A stretch of DNA of 64,000 nucleotides. Origin: Chiua virens. Taxonomy: Eukaryota; Basidiomycota; Agaricomycetes; Boletales; Boletaceae. The stretch is from positions 79,103 to 143,102 of the forward strand of contig JAHNUO010000043.1 in assembly GCA_019787685.1 (NCBI GenBank). The letters are read 5' to 3'. The notes beneath the pieces are model-generated. The model ran no database searches. It was given only the letters and a program-made list of their open reading frames with translations, and was not told the origin of the DNA. Each line of letters begins with the position of its first letter. Position 1 is the stretch's first letter. A program made the translations under genes and the position numbers. Below, piece after piece: positions 23,140 through 34,081 of the stretch.

Positions 23140-26100
23140 TCATTGCCAACAAGTAATCCAGGAGTCTCCAAACAAGGATCTATCAACATCAAATTGGAAA
23201 ATGCTGGTGGAAGATATGATCAAAGAGGAATTAGGGAGGTGAAAATCACTATGCCTATTCCAAGGAGCAAGCCAGCCAAAACAAAGACCATTAGAAGACT
23301 GAATCCAGCCATCATCCACATAGAAATCATCCAAAAAAGAACTTTCTACCTTCCACAATTTGACAGAACAGTCATGAGAGCCAGAAACAATGTAAGCACC
23401 ATCAGGTGAATAGGCAACAGAACTAACTTGCTCTAAGTGCCCCTGAAATGGACCTATCACAGTTTGACCAGTGGTTGCATTCCAAACCCTAATAGTCTTG
23501 TCCCAAGAACCAGAGACAATATACTTTCCATTGGGTGAATAGGCAACTGAGCTGACTCTATCTCCATGCCCCTTGAATGGACCTGCTACACACTGACCAG
23601 TTGTTGCATCCCAAACCCTAATGGTCCCACCTCCAGAACCAGAGGCAATATGCTTCCCATCAGGTGCATAAGCAACAGAGTTGACACTATGCACTTGTCC
23701 CTCCATTGGACCTGTGATAGCCTGACAAGTGACTGCATCCCAAATCAAAAGGGTTCTGTCTGCAGCACCAGAGACAATATGCTTTCCATCAGGTGAATAG
23801 GCAACAGAGTTGACCCATCCTGTGTGCCCTTGGGATGGGCCTGCCACACATTGACCACTTGTTGAATCCCAAATCCTTATGGTTTTGTCTCCAGAGCCAG
23901 AGACAATATGTTTACCATCAGGTGAGTAGGCAACACAGGTGATATACCATGTGTGCCCTTGAAGTGGACCCATGACTGACTGTCCAGTGGTTGGGTCCCA
24001 AACTCTGATAGTCCCATCCCAAGAGCCAGAGGCAATATGCCTTCCATCAGGTGAATAGGTGATAGATGTGATGGTATGTGTATGTCCTTGAGATGAACTT
24101 GTTACACAATGACCAGTGGTTACATCCCAGACTTGGATGGACATGTCCCAAGAGGCAGAGACAAAATGCCTTCCACTAGGTGCATAGGCAACAGAGGTCA
24201 CTGATTTTGTATGTCCTTTGGATGGACCTGCCATGGCCTGACCAGCAGATGCAGTCCAAATCCTAATGGTCATATCAAAAGAGCCAGAGACAAAATGCCT
24301 TCCATCAGGTGAGTAGGCAACAGCACTGATGAAATCTGTATGCCTCTGGAATGGGCCTGCCACACATTGGCCACTAGTTGCATCCCAAACCCTGAGGGTC
24401 TTGTCTCCAGACCCAGAGACAATGTATCTTCCATCAGGAGAGTAGGCCACAGTGGTGACATACCATGTGTGTCCATGGAATGGGCCTGCAACAGACTGAC
24501 CAGTGGTTGTGTCCCAAACCCTAACAGTCCTATCCCAAGAGCTAGAGGCAATATGTCTTCCATCTGGTGAATAGGCAATAGAGCTGACCCATCCCTTGTG
24601 TCCTTGAAGAGGACCTGCCATACACTGGCCATTGGATGCATCCCAGATCCTGATCATGTTGTCATATGAGCCAGAGGCAATGCATCTTCCATCAGGAGAG
24701 TAGGCAACAGTTCTGACCCATTCTGTGTGTCCCTGGAATGGACCTGACACACACTGACCAGTGATTACATCCCAGACTCTGATGGTGTTATCTCCAGAGC
24801 CAGAGACAACATGTCTTCCATTAGGTGAGTAGGCAACAGAGGTGATTGATTCTGTATGCCCTGTAAAGGATTTTTTCGAAGGCTGGCCTGTGGTTACTTC
24901 CCAGATCCTAATGGTCTTGTCTTCAGAACCAGAGACAATGTATTTTCCATCAGATGAATAGGCAACAGAGGTGATTGAATCTGTGTGCCCTTGTAGTGGA
25001 GTTGTCACAGACTGGCCAGTGGTTGCATTCCAAATTCTAATGGTCTGGTCTGCAGAACCAGAGATGATATGGCTTCCATCAGGAGAATAGGCAACACAGG
25101 TGATCCGAGATGTATGCCCCTGCAAGGTATGAACATCTGCTGGCCAACTAACTGGATGTCCAGAAGTCCTCACAACATGTTTCTGCAGGTGACTTTGCCA
25201 AAGCTGGCACAACAAAGAGCTGGAGGGAGTCTGAGGCATAGCTGACAGATACAAGTGGGGGGTAGACTCTCTGATCACAGGAGCAAACACTTCAATGAAT
25301 TGGGATGCCTCTGAGGCTAGGTCAGCAATCTCATGGCCCTAATTATCCTCATCAGTGCTCGTCACATATCTATCATCATCTTTCAACTCACCTTGTCCCA
25401 ACTTCGTAGGATGGAGCAGGTCTCAAGGGCAGAAAGGATGCATGACAATGGGGAAGAGAGGGAGAGAAGGCTGATGGCTTCGAGCCAGTAGGGGAAGAAG
25501 TCTTTAAAAAAGTGGGTAACATCATTGAGGAGGTCCAGATCAGGGGTAGGGGCGGCAAGATGCAGGTGGTCCATATAGTATAGGCACGAATACAATAGGT
25601 GGGGAGGAATAGCCTTGCTTACGCGGTTCGCCAAGTCCGGGACAGCACGGTTGCGGATTCGGGCATCCTTCAGGTCACAGATGTTGAACGTGAGCATGCG
25701 GCGCATGCAAGTAAGCAATGCGTGGCCAATGGCAAGGGACTGGTGGGGTAGGATTGGGACATGGAAAGTGGCACTGCGAGCTCCGTCGAGTAAGAAGTCT
25801 CGGAGAGACGTGTGAAGGGGACGGATGGACTTCCGTTCATCGAGAACTCCATCTAGTAATGATGCTAGGGCTAGGATGATTTGTCGGACATTCAGGTATC
25901 CATCAAAGAGAATCGAAAGGGAGGGGAGGGGGAGTGGTTCCTTGAGGGCAAGGACGACAGCCATCACCTCTCGAAACTGGCGCTGTGCTGTTTTCAAGGT
26001 GAATAGTTGTTGTAGCACGGTCCGGTAGAGCTCATCCAGCGGATAGACGTCTTCATCTTCGCTCTTCTCGATTTCAAGGAGTAGTTTGAGTCGCTGGCAT

Positions 26101-28263
26101 GGATCAAGTCCAATCGCACCCAATCCTTGAATGAAGTTGCACGCAGTGGATGCCCACTGGAAGAGATGCTGGGAACGGTCAACAAGTAGTCGACACCACT
26201 CCTGGCTGGGCCAGGAAGACTCGAGTTCAGGATACTGATGAAGGGAATGGTGGATAAACTTCTCAATATCTCTGTCGACAACCTGCTCGGGGACTTCACC
26301 CAAATGTTTTCGAACCAAATGTGGGCCAGACCCGAATGATGCAAGAATGTCACTTTCCGGGCGAGTAGTAATGAGGAAGCGAAGGTTGGGTGGGAGTGTC
26401 GTTTCGGTGATTTGCTTGGAGATGGCAAGCAGGAAATTTCGGCGGCTGGCTAGGTCCCCGCTCTCGTCAAGGGCATCAATGACAATGACCAGAGGGCCGA
26501 TAGCGTCGATTTGACTGCTAGGCTCCACTATAAGCCGCTCAAGCTGCTCCAAAGGTGAAGTCGACGTGCGAAGCGCTCGATCTGCCTTCACGACCTTCCA
26601 CAGCGCGAACTTGTACTGAGGGTCATGGTCGCAGAGATCCCTCGCAATGGTACTGAAAAGATTTTTCGGGTTCCGGCTCGCAACGTCGGTGCTAGCGAAG
26701 CAGTACGACGAGCCTAACCTCTTTTGCTCATCGAACAGTCGCGCGATCGAATGAGCCACCGCAGATTTGCCCGAACCAGCAACGCCGGTGAGAAGACACA
26801 CTCGTGCGGCATCTTCTGCAGGATCGTTGAGAATATCGCAAATTTCACGCAGCATGGACTCGCGAGTCCCTAGCAAGCAACCCTTCTCCTGCTTATACCT
26901 CGCGTCAAATGCATACGGCATGTCATTCAGATCGATTGCTTCTGCTGTGTTCAATGTCTATGAACATCACGCACCTCAACCTCGAAACGACAGGCTTACC
27001 AGTGTCCTCCAACACATTCAGCATACGCACGACGGTGACTCCATTCTGCAAAATAACTCCTTCCAAGAATGCGGCTCTGAGTTCTCGCAGCCTACTCTCG
27101 TAACTCGTAATTTTTGTGTCAATATCGGAGATCGTGTATTTTGCCATCCGAATCCCTATGTGAGGATGAGTAGAGACGCCACGAGGCGATAAACAAACTC
27201 ACAGAAATCCTTTTGCTTGGCGTACCCAGTGATGAAATATCCGCACTCCGTCACCTGCTGGATCAGAAGCGTAAGGGGCTTGATGTGCGGCTTGATGTCC
27301 TTCAATGGGTCGGCATCGTGTACGAATGCAAAAACATCGCTCATCGTTCCAGCTAAGCGGACGATCTGCTCGTCGCGATTCTTCTGTTGTAAGAGAACCT
27401 ATGGAACATCCCGTGATCAGCAACACCATGTGATACCAATCAACAAGAGGCTATACCTGATTCGCAGCCGATATAACGGACCAAGCGAGCGATGCGTATG
27501 GGTGGATCTATAGGGAAATCAGACCAAGAAGACAAAACATTACTAAGCGCCGAGCGTTGAGCAACAACTACCTGTGCAATACCGCCCACAACCTTGTTGA
27601 ATAGCTCGATCCTCTGCAACAGAACATTCCATGTACTCTCAAACGTTTGTACGTTGTCTACGACGTTTGTGGCCGCATCGACGGCGGATCCGATGGAGGG
27701 GATGACTGCAGGGATGTGGCTCAATGTAGCGACCGCTCCGGTCGCCCTAGCGGAGGCATCGATAGCCTGAAGCATGACTGCACTATCGACCTGGCGAGAC
27801 TCCGTAATCAACACAAACTTGATTTTCATCTCGGCGTCCGAAGGAGCGCTGGTAGAGGTATCCACACGGAGAGTCTCTTCAAATACTTGGAAAAAGAGAT
27901 CACATCAGAAATACAACATGGCATTCAAAATTCCTTCATACCACCGTTGTTCAATTTAGCTACTATCCCTCCGATCGTAGAGGTGAGACTTCCGGTGAGT
28001 TGATCTTGTTTTCCTGGCATGCGGTACTTGCGGTAAACGTTTACGATGAGATCAGAGTCATCATCTCCATCACTAATACTATTCAGATCTCTAGCGTAGA
28101 TTAAAGGGATGTACCCACAAAAACCAACTTTCATCCCAAGACGTACGATTATTGTTTTCCTTTGCCTTGACTGTCATCCGCTGCACGTCGCCTATGGCAA
28201 ATTCGACGCAGTGTTGTCTCGCCAACCCAAGTTTACGATTCGCACGAACATGAAGCTCTATGT
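23140..28263 (-). CDS. NLR (STAND) protein: C2-like, Goodbye, NACHT, 14 WD40 repeats
   Basis: A cytoplasmic signalling NTPase of the fungal incompatibility/immune type. The 5' exons (28263 to about 27930) encode a C2-like stretch: IELHVRANRKLG, then TSWDESWFL, DLIVNVYRKYRMP and LTGSLTSTIGGIV. Next is a Goodbye-type helical domain: FESTWNVLLQRIELFNKVV, IHPYASLAWSVISAANQ, MSDVFAFVHDADPLKDI and ECGYFITGYAKQKDF. The NACHT exon (to 25392) has Walker A GVAGSGKSAVAHS, Walker B LVIVIDALDESGD and LITTRPE. A 53-nt intron (25339-25391) links it to GHEIADLASEASQF and STPHLYLSAMP. The last exon has 14 near-identical 43-residue WD40 units (GHTxxVxSVAYSPDGxxIVSGSxDxTIRVWD), enough for two seven-bladed propellers, and a typical DGWIQ...WLAPW tail. 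The start codon was not found: the frame before 28263 lacks an ATG, so one more 5' exon is likely. Confidence 0.88.
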
Positions 28264-28959
28264 CTAGAAGAAGATGAATTCATATACAACAGAGATCCAA
28301 CGTTGCAACCTACCCTTGATGGTGATTATTTTTGCCCTGGACGCAGTTAACGCATTGCCAACGAAAATATCGAATTACGCACATGATTGAAATTGGAGCT
28401 TGCAGCCAACCGTGTGTTCGTGGTGTTACAAGTGGATACAAGTGATACAAGTGACTGAGCTGGAAAATGACTGGGAAGTCGACGTCAGGAAATCTCCCAC
28501 AGTCCGGGCCGGGTCACCCGCGGCCTGAAAGCGGCTCTGAGTTGGCGGCACTAACTATCACGACAGTGCACCCGTACTAGTTCTTCAAATGCTCAAAGCT
28601 CGCCTGATTTGATGGCAAACGAGTCGGATTGAATTTCAAGTCCGGACCAGGTAAAATCACAGGACCAACCTACGACAACCGGTGAAGTAATAAATTACTA
28701 GTCCACGATCAACTTGAAACTTGCCAATTTGAAGTACTACTGACGCGGGACGAGTCCGGGGGCATATGCTATCCCGGAGTTCGAGTCGATGCCGCCCCCG
28801 CCGCGATACTGCGTCGTTCTAAGGTTCCTTCAATCATTTGATGGTAATCGCGAAGGTCTAGCAAGTGTTCTTGCGCACGGTCATTACCGTTTTCTGACAC
28901 TGTTTTATAAGTTGACGTCATCTACCATCTGACTCCTTTCTCCTACAACAGTGACCCAG
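28264..28959. promoter_or_regulatory. Divergent promoter region with CRE palindrome
   Basis: Lies between the NLR gene (-) and the questin-oxidase-like gene (+). TGACGTCA, a perfect CRE/bZIP palindrome, occupies 28913-28920, 40 bp before the ATG at 28960, just after TTTTATAA near 28903. A related GACGTCA lies near 28480. It may also hold the missing first exon of the NLR gene. Confidence 0.5.
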
Positions 28960-30739
28960 ATGTCCTCCACCCTCAGTGAATATGATCCCAACTCTAACAA
29001 ACCACTCCAGCGTCCGAAAGAGGATCCAACACATCTTCCTCCTGATGCCTTGACTGCACATGGCTTTGTCGATTACTCTCCGGAGACCGCTGCAACTGTC
29101 TGCGGTCCCAGGACCCACCCCCCTTTGGATGCGCTCTTCTATGCCCCTTCTCTCCCCCCTTCTCTACTGTCTCCGCGGACCTTTCCCGGGATCGAGGAAG
29201 CTTCCACAAAAGCGCTTATAAAGACCCTCTCAGATAATCATGTGCGCTGGCACATCTTCTTCAACTACAAGGGGTTCCACAAGTATGTATCCAGTCGAAC
29301 TACCAACCTTTGTCCTAATTTACCTCACATCGGCAGTCATGCGGCCCACCACCTGCTTGCGATTTGGGCTCTCGGTGCCCCTGGTCCGGTCATTGAGGCC
29401 GCATATGCAACCCATTGCGAGTATCAGCGTCCTGCCTTTGATTCTCCCGAGCATATCAATAACCATAACTTTTACAAACATCTGGGTGACGAGCGGTATG
29501 TCTGCTAACACCTCAGCACGCTCTCATGATTGACAGACATCCGCCTTAGTTATTATGCCAGTTATCTTGATTATTTCACGTCCGAACTCCTTCAGAAGAA
29601 TCTGAATACGTGCCTCGAAGAATATGTCTTTGCTCCAGCAGCCAACTTTGGCGATATGAGGCCCGAGATGTTGTCGCGTTTCATGGGTGGCGTACTTCAC
29701 CCCCTTATCCACACCGGATATGGCGCAGAATTTAATTCCGTCGGTGTCAGTGCTGAGGGTCCGTGATTGCAATTTGATCATTGTATGTTGTTTGATCAGC
29801 TATGCGACAGGCTTGGCCATGGCTGCAGTCCAGGGTTCGAACCCGGACTTGATTCCGAGAGTCTGGTTTCCCGATGTGGTTTCCAGCGGTAATGCCAAAG
29901 ATTGCAATCGCACAGCACTGTCAATTCTTGCCCTTGTTTCCTGTGATCCTCGTTTTTCCCGCATTCAACACACGGACGAAGAAAAGATGTACTTGAAGGT
30001 ATTAACAGATTATGGCTCTATCATCCACAACTATGTCAACATGTGGAAATTTGATATTTCCACGGAGGAGGGTATAGCAGATGCGATCGAGGAACTTTCG
30101 TGGGCGAACGTTGTCATCTATGGCGTTGGTGGATTCGTGCCAGACGAGCCCCTCAATGCGGATTTCTTCTTGATGCATTTGGTGACATCATCGATTTTCC
30201 TTCCATCTCTGCTTGCCTATGTCGACAAGTTCTCGTCGAGACGCCTTTTATTGATGACCTATTTTACTGCTTCCCTCTCAATCTATGTTGCGAGGGGACG
30301 TCCTCAGCTTGATATTCGTTCATTCTTCAAAAATACCGAGTCTCTTCTCCACAAGGTTCCGGGACCAACCACTGAACCAGCATGGAATACGCTTCCAAAC
30401 CCGACCTCTGATTTGGTTCACACCCCGAATGCATGGTACCCAATGATCCAGACAACTATCGTACATCCAAACGAGCACCTCTGCAAGACGCAACGTGCGC
30501 TCGCACACCATTCTTCATTATATGGTAACCGTGAGAGAGGTTGGTGCGCACAACCCAGGGGAAGGACGAGAGTCACCACTGCACAGGTTGTGAGGGAAAA
30601 GGAAGCTGAAGACAAGGTATGCCTACAAGAATTGGATGGGACGCTATTTGTGCGTGTGGCGAGACTTACTCAGAACAAGCTGGGATGGATGCGGGAGGGA
30701 GAAATGGCTGGTGACTGGGACAATAAAGGATTCTTTTGA
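28960..30739 (+). CDS. Questin-oxidase-like protein (DUF4243)
   Basis: The family includes questin oxidase and AflY, which perform Baeyer-Villiger-type oxygenation in polyketide pathways; most fungal members have no known substrate. The start ATG at 28960 gives MSSTLSEYDP. Exon 1 contains RWHIFFNYKGFHN, continuing across a 53-nt intron into HAAHHLLAIWALGAP, the typical histidine-rich opening. Then come HCEYQRPAF, YASYLDYFTSELL and GGVLHPLIHTGYGAEF. GLAMAAVQ follows after an intron ending near 29811, then the long last exon with FLMHLVTSSIFLPSLLAYV. Length is about 540 residues, usual for the family. No polyketide synthase lies in the window, so a role in a gene cluster is not supported. Confidence 0.85.
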
Positions 30740-30824
30740 ATTCCCAAAGATAGCGCGGGTAGTACTTTCTATGAAGCAGTGTACTAGTATTGTCGTAAGA
30801 ACTTCGGCAGTATTGTCACGTCAC

Positions 30825-30860
30825 GTGTGATCGCGTTTTATGTAGTCACGCGTTTTGTGT
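30825..30860 (+). promoter_or_regulatory. MluI cell-cycle box-like motif before ORC6
   Basis: ACGCGT at 30848-30853 lies about 36 bp upstream of the ORC6 start. A second GCGTTTT element lies 15 bp before it, and TCACGTGA lies near 30822. MCB boxes drive G1/S transcription of replication genes in other fungi; use here is inference. Confidence 0.45.
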
Positions 30861-30888
30861 CACAACTTTTGAACTAGTCGACCGCGTC

Positions 30889-32230
30889 ATGGCAGCAGCA
30901 CTCCAGCGTACCCAACTGAGGAAGTTATGTTCCAGCTCGGACACCTTTGAAAAGGCGCTTTCAATTATGCGTCTTGTCGATGCAAAAACTCGTCCAGGAT
31001 CCGGCTTCGTCGTTAAAAACACCATCGCGATTCCAGCGGTGTGCGCATACTTCGCGTCCGAACAGTACGCGTTCTCTTTTCTGCTGCTTGTCTTCTCTGT
31101 AATAAATGATACAGGTTAAATTCAGGCGAAGTATCGCTCCAGTCTGCAATGTCTGCAGCGTGTATAAACCAAACCGAGTTCTCCGACATTCTCAAGAAAG
31201 TGCGCGCCGCGCTGAACACAGACGAAAGCAACACAGTTTCAAATGTCACTTACGAGAAGCTTGTCGATACATATCATGTTCTCCCAAGAGAGGACGTCAT
31301 AGCTTGCATGCAGGATGCCGAGGTGGGAGTCCCGCGCGGTGACATGCTGAAGGAGAGATACGGCGGCCTTACCTTGACCTGTGCCATCTTTTATTGGGTG
31401 TGCCAGCTGATAGAGGTAAAGTCATTTATTTTTCAATGTTTTGCGCGATTGATCGTGGCTATGGCATGCAGGAACCCTCCGTACAGGAACGAGCACTTTG
31501 TCAGACCTATTCCCTTCCCCTGAAAGCGTTCAAGGCCATTGTGTCCACCCTCGACAAACAATGTGACGCTCTCGCACACCAAATAACATCTTACATACGT
31601 CAACGTCGGCATGCTGCTCGTGTATCTCTGCCGGCGCAGCCCGGACCCAATCGCGTCTCCGAGTCGATCACTGTCTCTCCTCAAAAAAGTCCGGTAAAAT
31701 CCGCCATGAAATCACGGATCACGATGACGCCGTCGAAGAAACGCACAGTAGCCTTTTCACGGGTATCCTCCGAGGGCAACGAGGACGGTGATGCTTTCCC
31801 TGAAACGCCAAGCAAAAAACGCCGACTCGACCCTGCGTCACCCACCAAACCGGGAACGAGCAGTTCCCCCGCGAAGCGTTCATCGGCAGTTTCTACAGCA
31901 GCTTTCCATGCCGTCTTCAAAAGCAGTCCCACTAAACTGCCAGCTGTGGAGTGGAGCGAGTCTCCAAGCGCCGGACCGTCAACGCCGCGTCCTCTCCGTC
32001 ATAGCAAGCCAGCGGAAGACTCGGTGCAAGTCGACTTGCAATCGTCACCGTCTCGGTCACAAGGACAGACATCGCCCACTCGACCGGTCGTCCGACGCCG
32101 CTTCCAGCCCGTCTTTCTCGAGCAGCAACAGTGGTGCGCTCGAGATCCCAAGGCGGAGCGGTTGTGGGCGATTGCGAAGACGCATCGGGACCAGATGATG
32201 CGGCGTGGAGCAGTGGCCGGTGCGGCATGA
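30889..32230 (+). CDS. ORC6: Origin recognition complex subunit 6
   Basis: A subunit of the complex that marks replication origins. Exon 1 holds MRLVDAKTRPGSGFVVKN and IPAVCAYFASEQ. An intron (about 31066-31114) leads to LNSGEVSLQSAMSAACINQT, the pairing typical of the ORC6 N-terminal cyclin-box-like domain. Exon 2 continues with FSDILKKVRAALNT and VTYEKLVDTYHVL. Exon 3, from about 31471, carries QTYSLPLKAFKAIVSTLDKQ and then a long basic, serine/threonine-proline-rich tail with TPSKK repeats and probable CDK sites (SPQKSP, TPSKKR, SPTKP). It ends in an arginine-rich helix at 32230. Length is about 410 residues. Assignment rests on overall pattern because ORC6 is poorly conserved. Confidence 0.72.
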
Positions 32231-32777
32231 ACGGGCGGCATAACTCGGTTGTATTGATAAGTTATTCAACACCTTCGAGGCTTGTATGTTCTTAGCATTT
32301 GATATCTCATAGGCTCAGAAGTGACGGGGTATCATGGGACCTTCAACTTGTGGAACGCATCGCAATGTATCTGATACGATTTCATATACAACTGGCAACC
32401 CTGCTTTATTATTATTATTATTCCACTATACACTCTGTTTACTTAGGTGCTTTTTAGCCATGTATTTCATCTACTCGCAGAACATGGCATTAGGACAACA
32501 AGTTTTAAATAGTGTGATCGATAGTCTGGTCACCAGCCCGTCTAAGAGGTCACGTGCCAGACCGTCGGGAACATGGTGAGGTTTTTAGCTAGTTATTAAG
32601 AGGTCGTGGAATTTTCGCCCGTACCCTAATCTGATTCTGATTCAATACCACAGCGCATGGTACATGACCCCTTTGATATACACCAGGTCAGCTGCTCTCT
32701 GAGCGGGCAGGCCGGTCACCCGACCAAAGTCTTATCATGAAGTGTACCACGGTGAGACGTACCTCCACACCCATCCA
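32231..32777. other. Intergenic with a short ATT microsatellite
   Basis: A TTA/ATT run lies at about 32406-32422. No gene was seen. Confidence 0.5.
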
Positions 32778-33858
32778 ATGACCATCTCCCTCAAATCGAC
32801 CTACGACGACCAAGGCTACGTTCTCGTCCCCGCCCTCATCTCGCCCTCTCTCCTCCCCACCCTCCGTGCCGCGTGCGATCGTGTGATCGCTAAAACACGT
32901 GCAGGGACGTGGCACCACCGTCGCACGGTTGGGAAACAGTTTCCCCCCTTCGACGATGCCAACCCCGATTCATGGGGCGTACAACATGTGATGCATCCCG
33001 AGCTGGGCGAGCCCGTATTCGCAACGTGGTATACGTCCGAGGGCGTCCGGTCGGCCGCGGCGGCATTGTTGGGGTGTGGGACCAAGGATCTGCAGATGGG
33101 TGAGTGGCTTCACATCATGGTAACCGTCAGCCCGAGTTGATGGCACACTTGCAGAACTGTTCAATTTGTTGATCAACCCGCTGAACCACAATTTTGCATT
33201 GCGATGGCATCGGGACGATGTACGGGAGGATGCAAGCCATGAAGAGGAGCGCGTGGCGCTTGCGTCTTGGTCGCATGGGGTATGTCCCATTTTTGCACGC
33301 CGCCCTTCTACTGACCGCTTGCTTCAGGTACAATGGAACACGTGAGTGTACACAAACGTTGCACTCGTTCCCGACGAACTGTCCATCCCACACAGTGCAC
33401 TCTACAAAGACGCCTGTCTCTACCTCGTACCAAAGTCACACAAGGTGCCGAGGACGGTCGAACAGCGGGCCCACTCGACGACCCTCGAGCCACCCCAGGA
33501 CCCGCTTGCCATGCCTGGTGCCATTCGACTGACTCTCAAACGCAAGTCTCTCGTTCTCTCCAGGGAGCCATGTCTGACGCCCAGCCTTGCAGCCGGCGAA
33601 ACCGTGTTTTACAACTCGAACATTCTGCACTGTGCCACATATGACACAAGTCAATGTCGCGCGACGCTCCATGCGACCATGGGTGATATTCGCGGCGGGT
33701 CAACGCGTGCGCGCAACGTGCTTCAGCATGGGTTGCAGTGGATGAAGGAGCCGCAGTTCCGGGAAACGCTCGACGAGGTGGGGCAGAGGATGCTGGACGC
33801 GTTGGTCCAAATGCAGATCAGCGTCAAGGGTGACGTGGGATACTCCCTCAGTGGTTAG
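32778..33858 (+). CDS. Phytanoyl-CoA dioxygenase (PhyH) family protein
   Basis: A non-haem Fe(II)/2-oxoglutarate oxygenase; substrate unknown. The ATG at 32778 opens MTISLKSTYDDQGYVLVPAL, a normal PhyH start. The iron ligands are in LRWHRDDV (H-x-D, near 33205) and a distal histidine in NSNILHCATY, with RATLHATMGD following. The region WSHG-VQWNT-ALYKDACLYLVPKSHK reads correctly only if introns are removed at about 33281-33328 and 33343-33394. Another at 33542-33592 restores RLTLK-PGETVFYNSN and starts with GC (AAAC|GCAAGT), a GC-AG intron. The first intron is about 33101-33153. Product length is about 290 residues, usual for the family. Confidence 0.85.
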
Positions 33859-34081
33859 TAGATCATCATGACAAGGAAATGATACTGGCCGAGTCGCACC
33901 GTTTAGACTGACAACCTTTTCACTCAAGAGGAAACGCTTCGAAATACGTTGACATTGAACGGTAGATAGGGTATAGTGAACCAAGAGCGTCCCTTCGAAA
34001 TAGCGTCGTATCCATGGAGTGATGTCTCATGCTGTGTGACCTCGCTCCCGGCAACAGTCCATCCCAGCAACAACACAAGGG

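Noticed and set aside
23566..24641. Open frames within the WD40 exon on plus and in alternative minus frames
   Set aside because: They are shadows created by the repeated WD40 units; their sequences repeat with the same 129-bp period.
29832..29850. tRNA T-arm-like GGGTTCGAACCC
   Set aside because: It lies inside the questin-oxidase-like coding exon and no A box or acceptor stem could be found around it.
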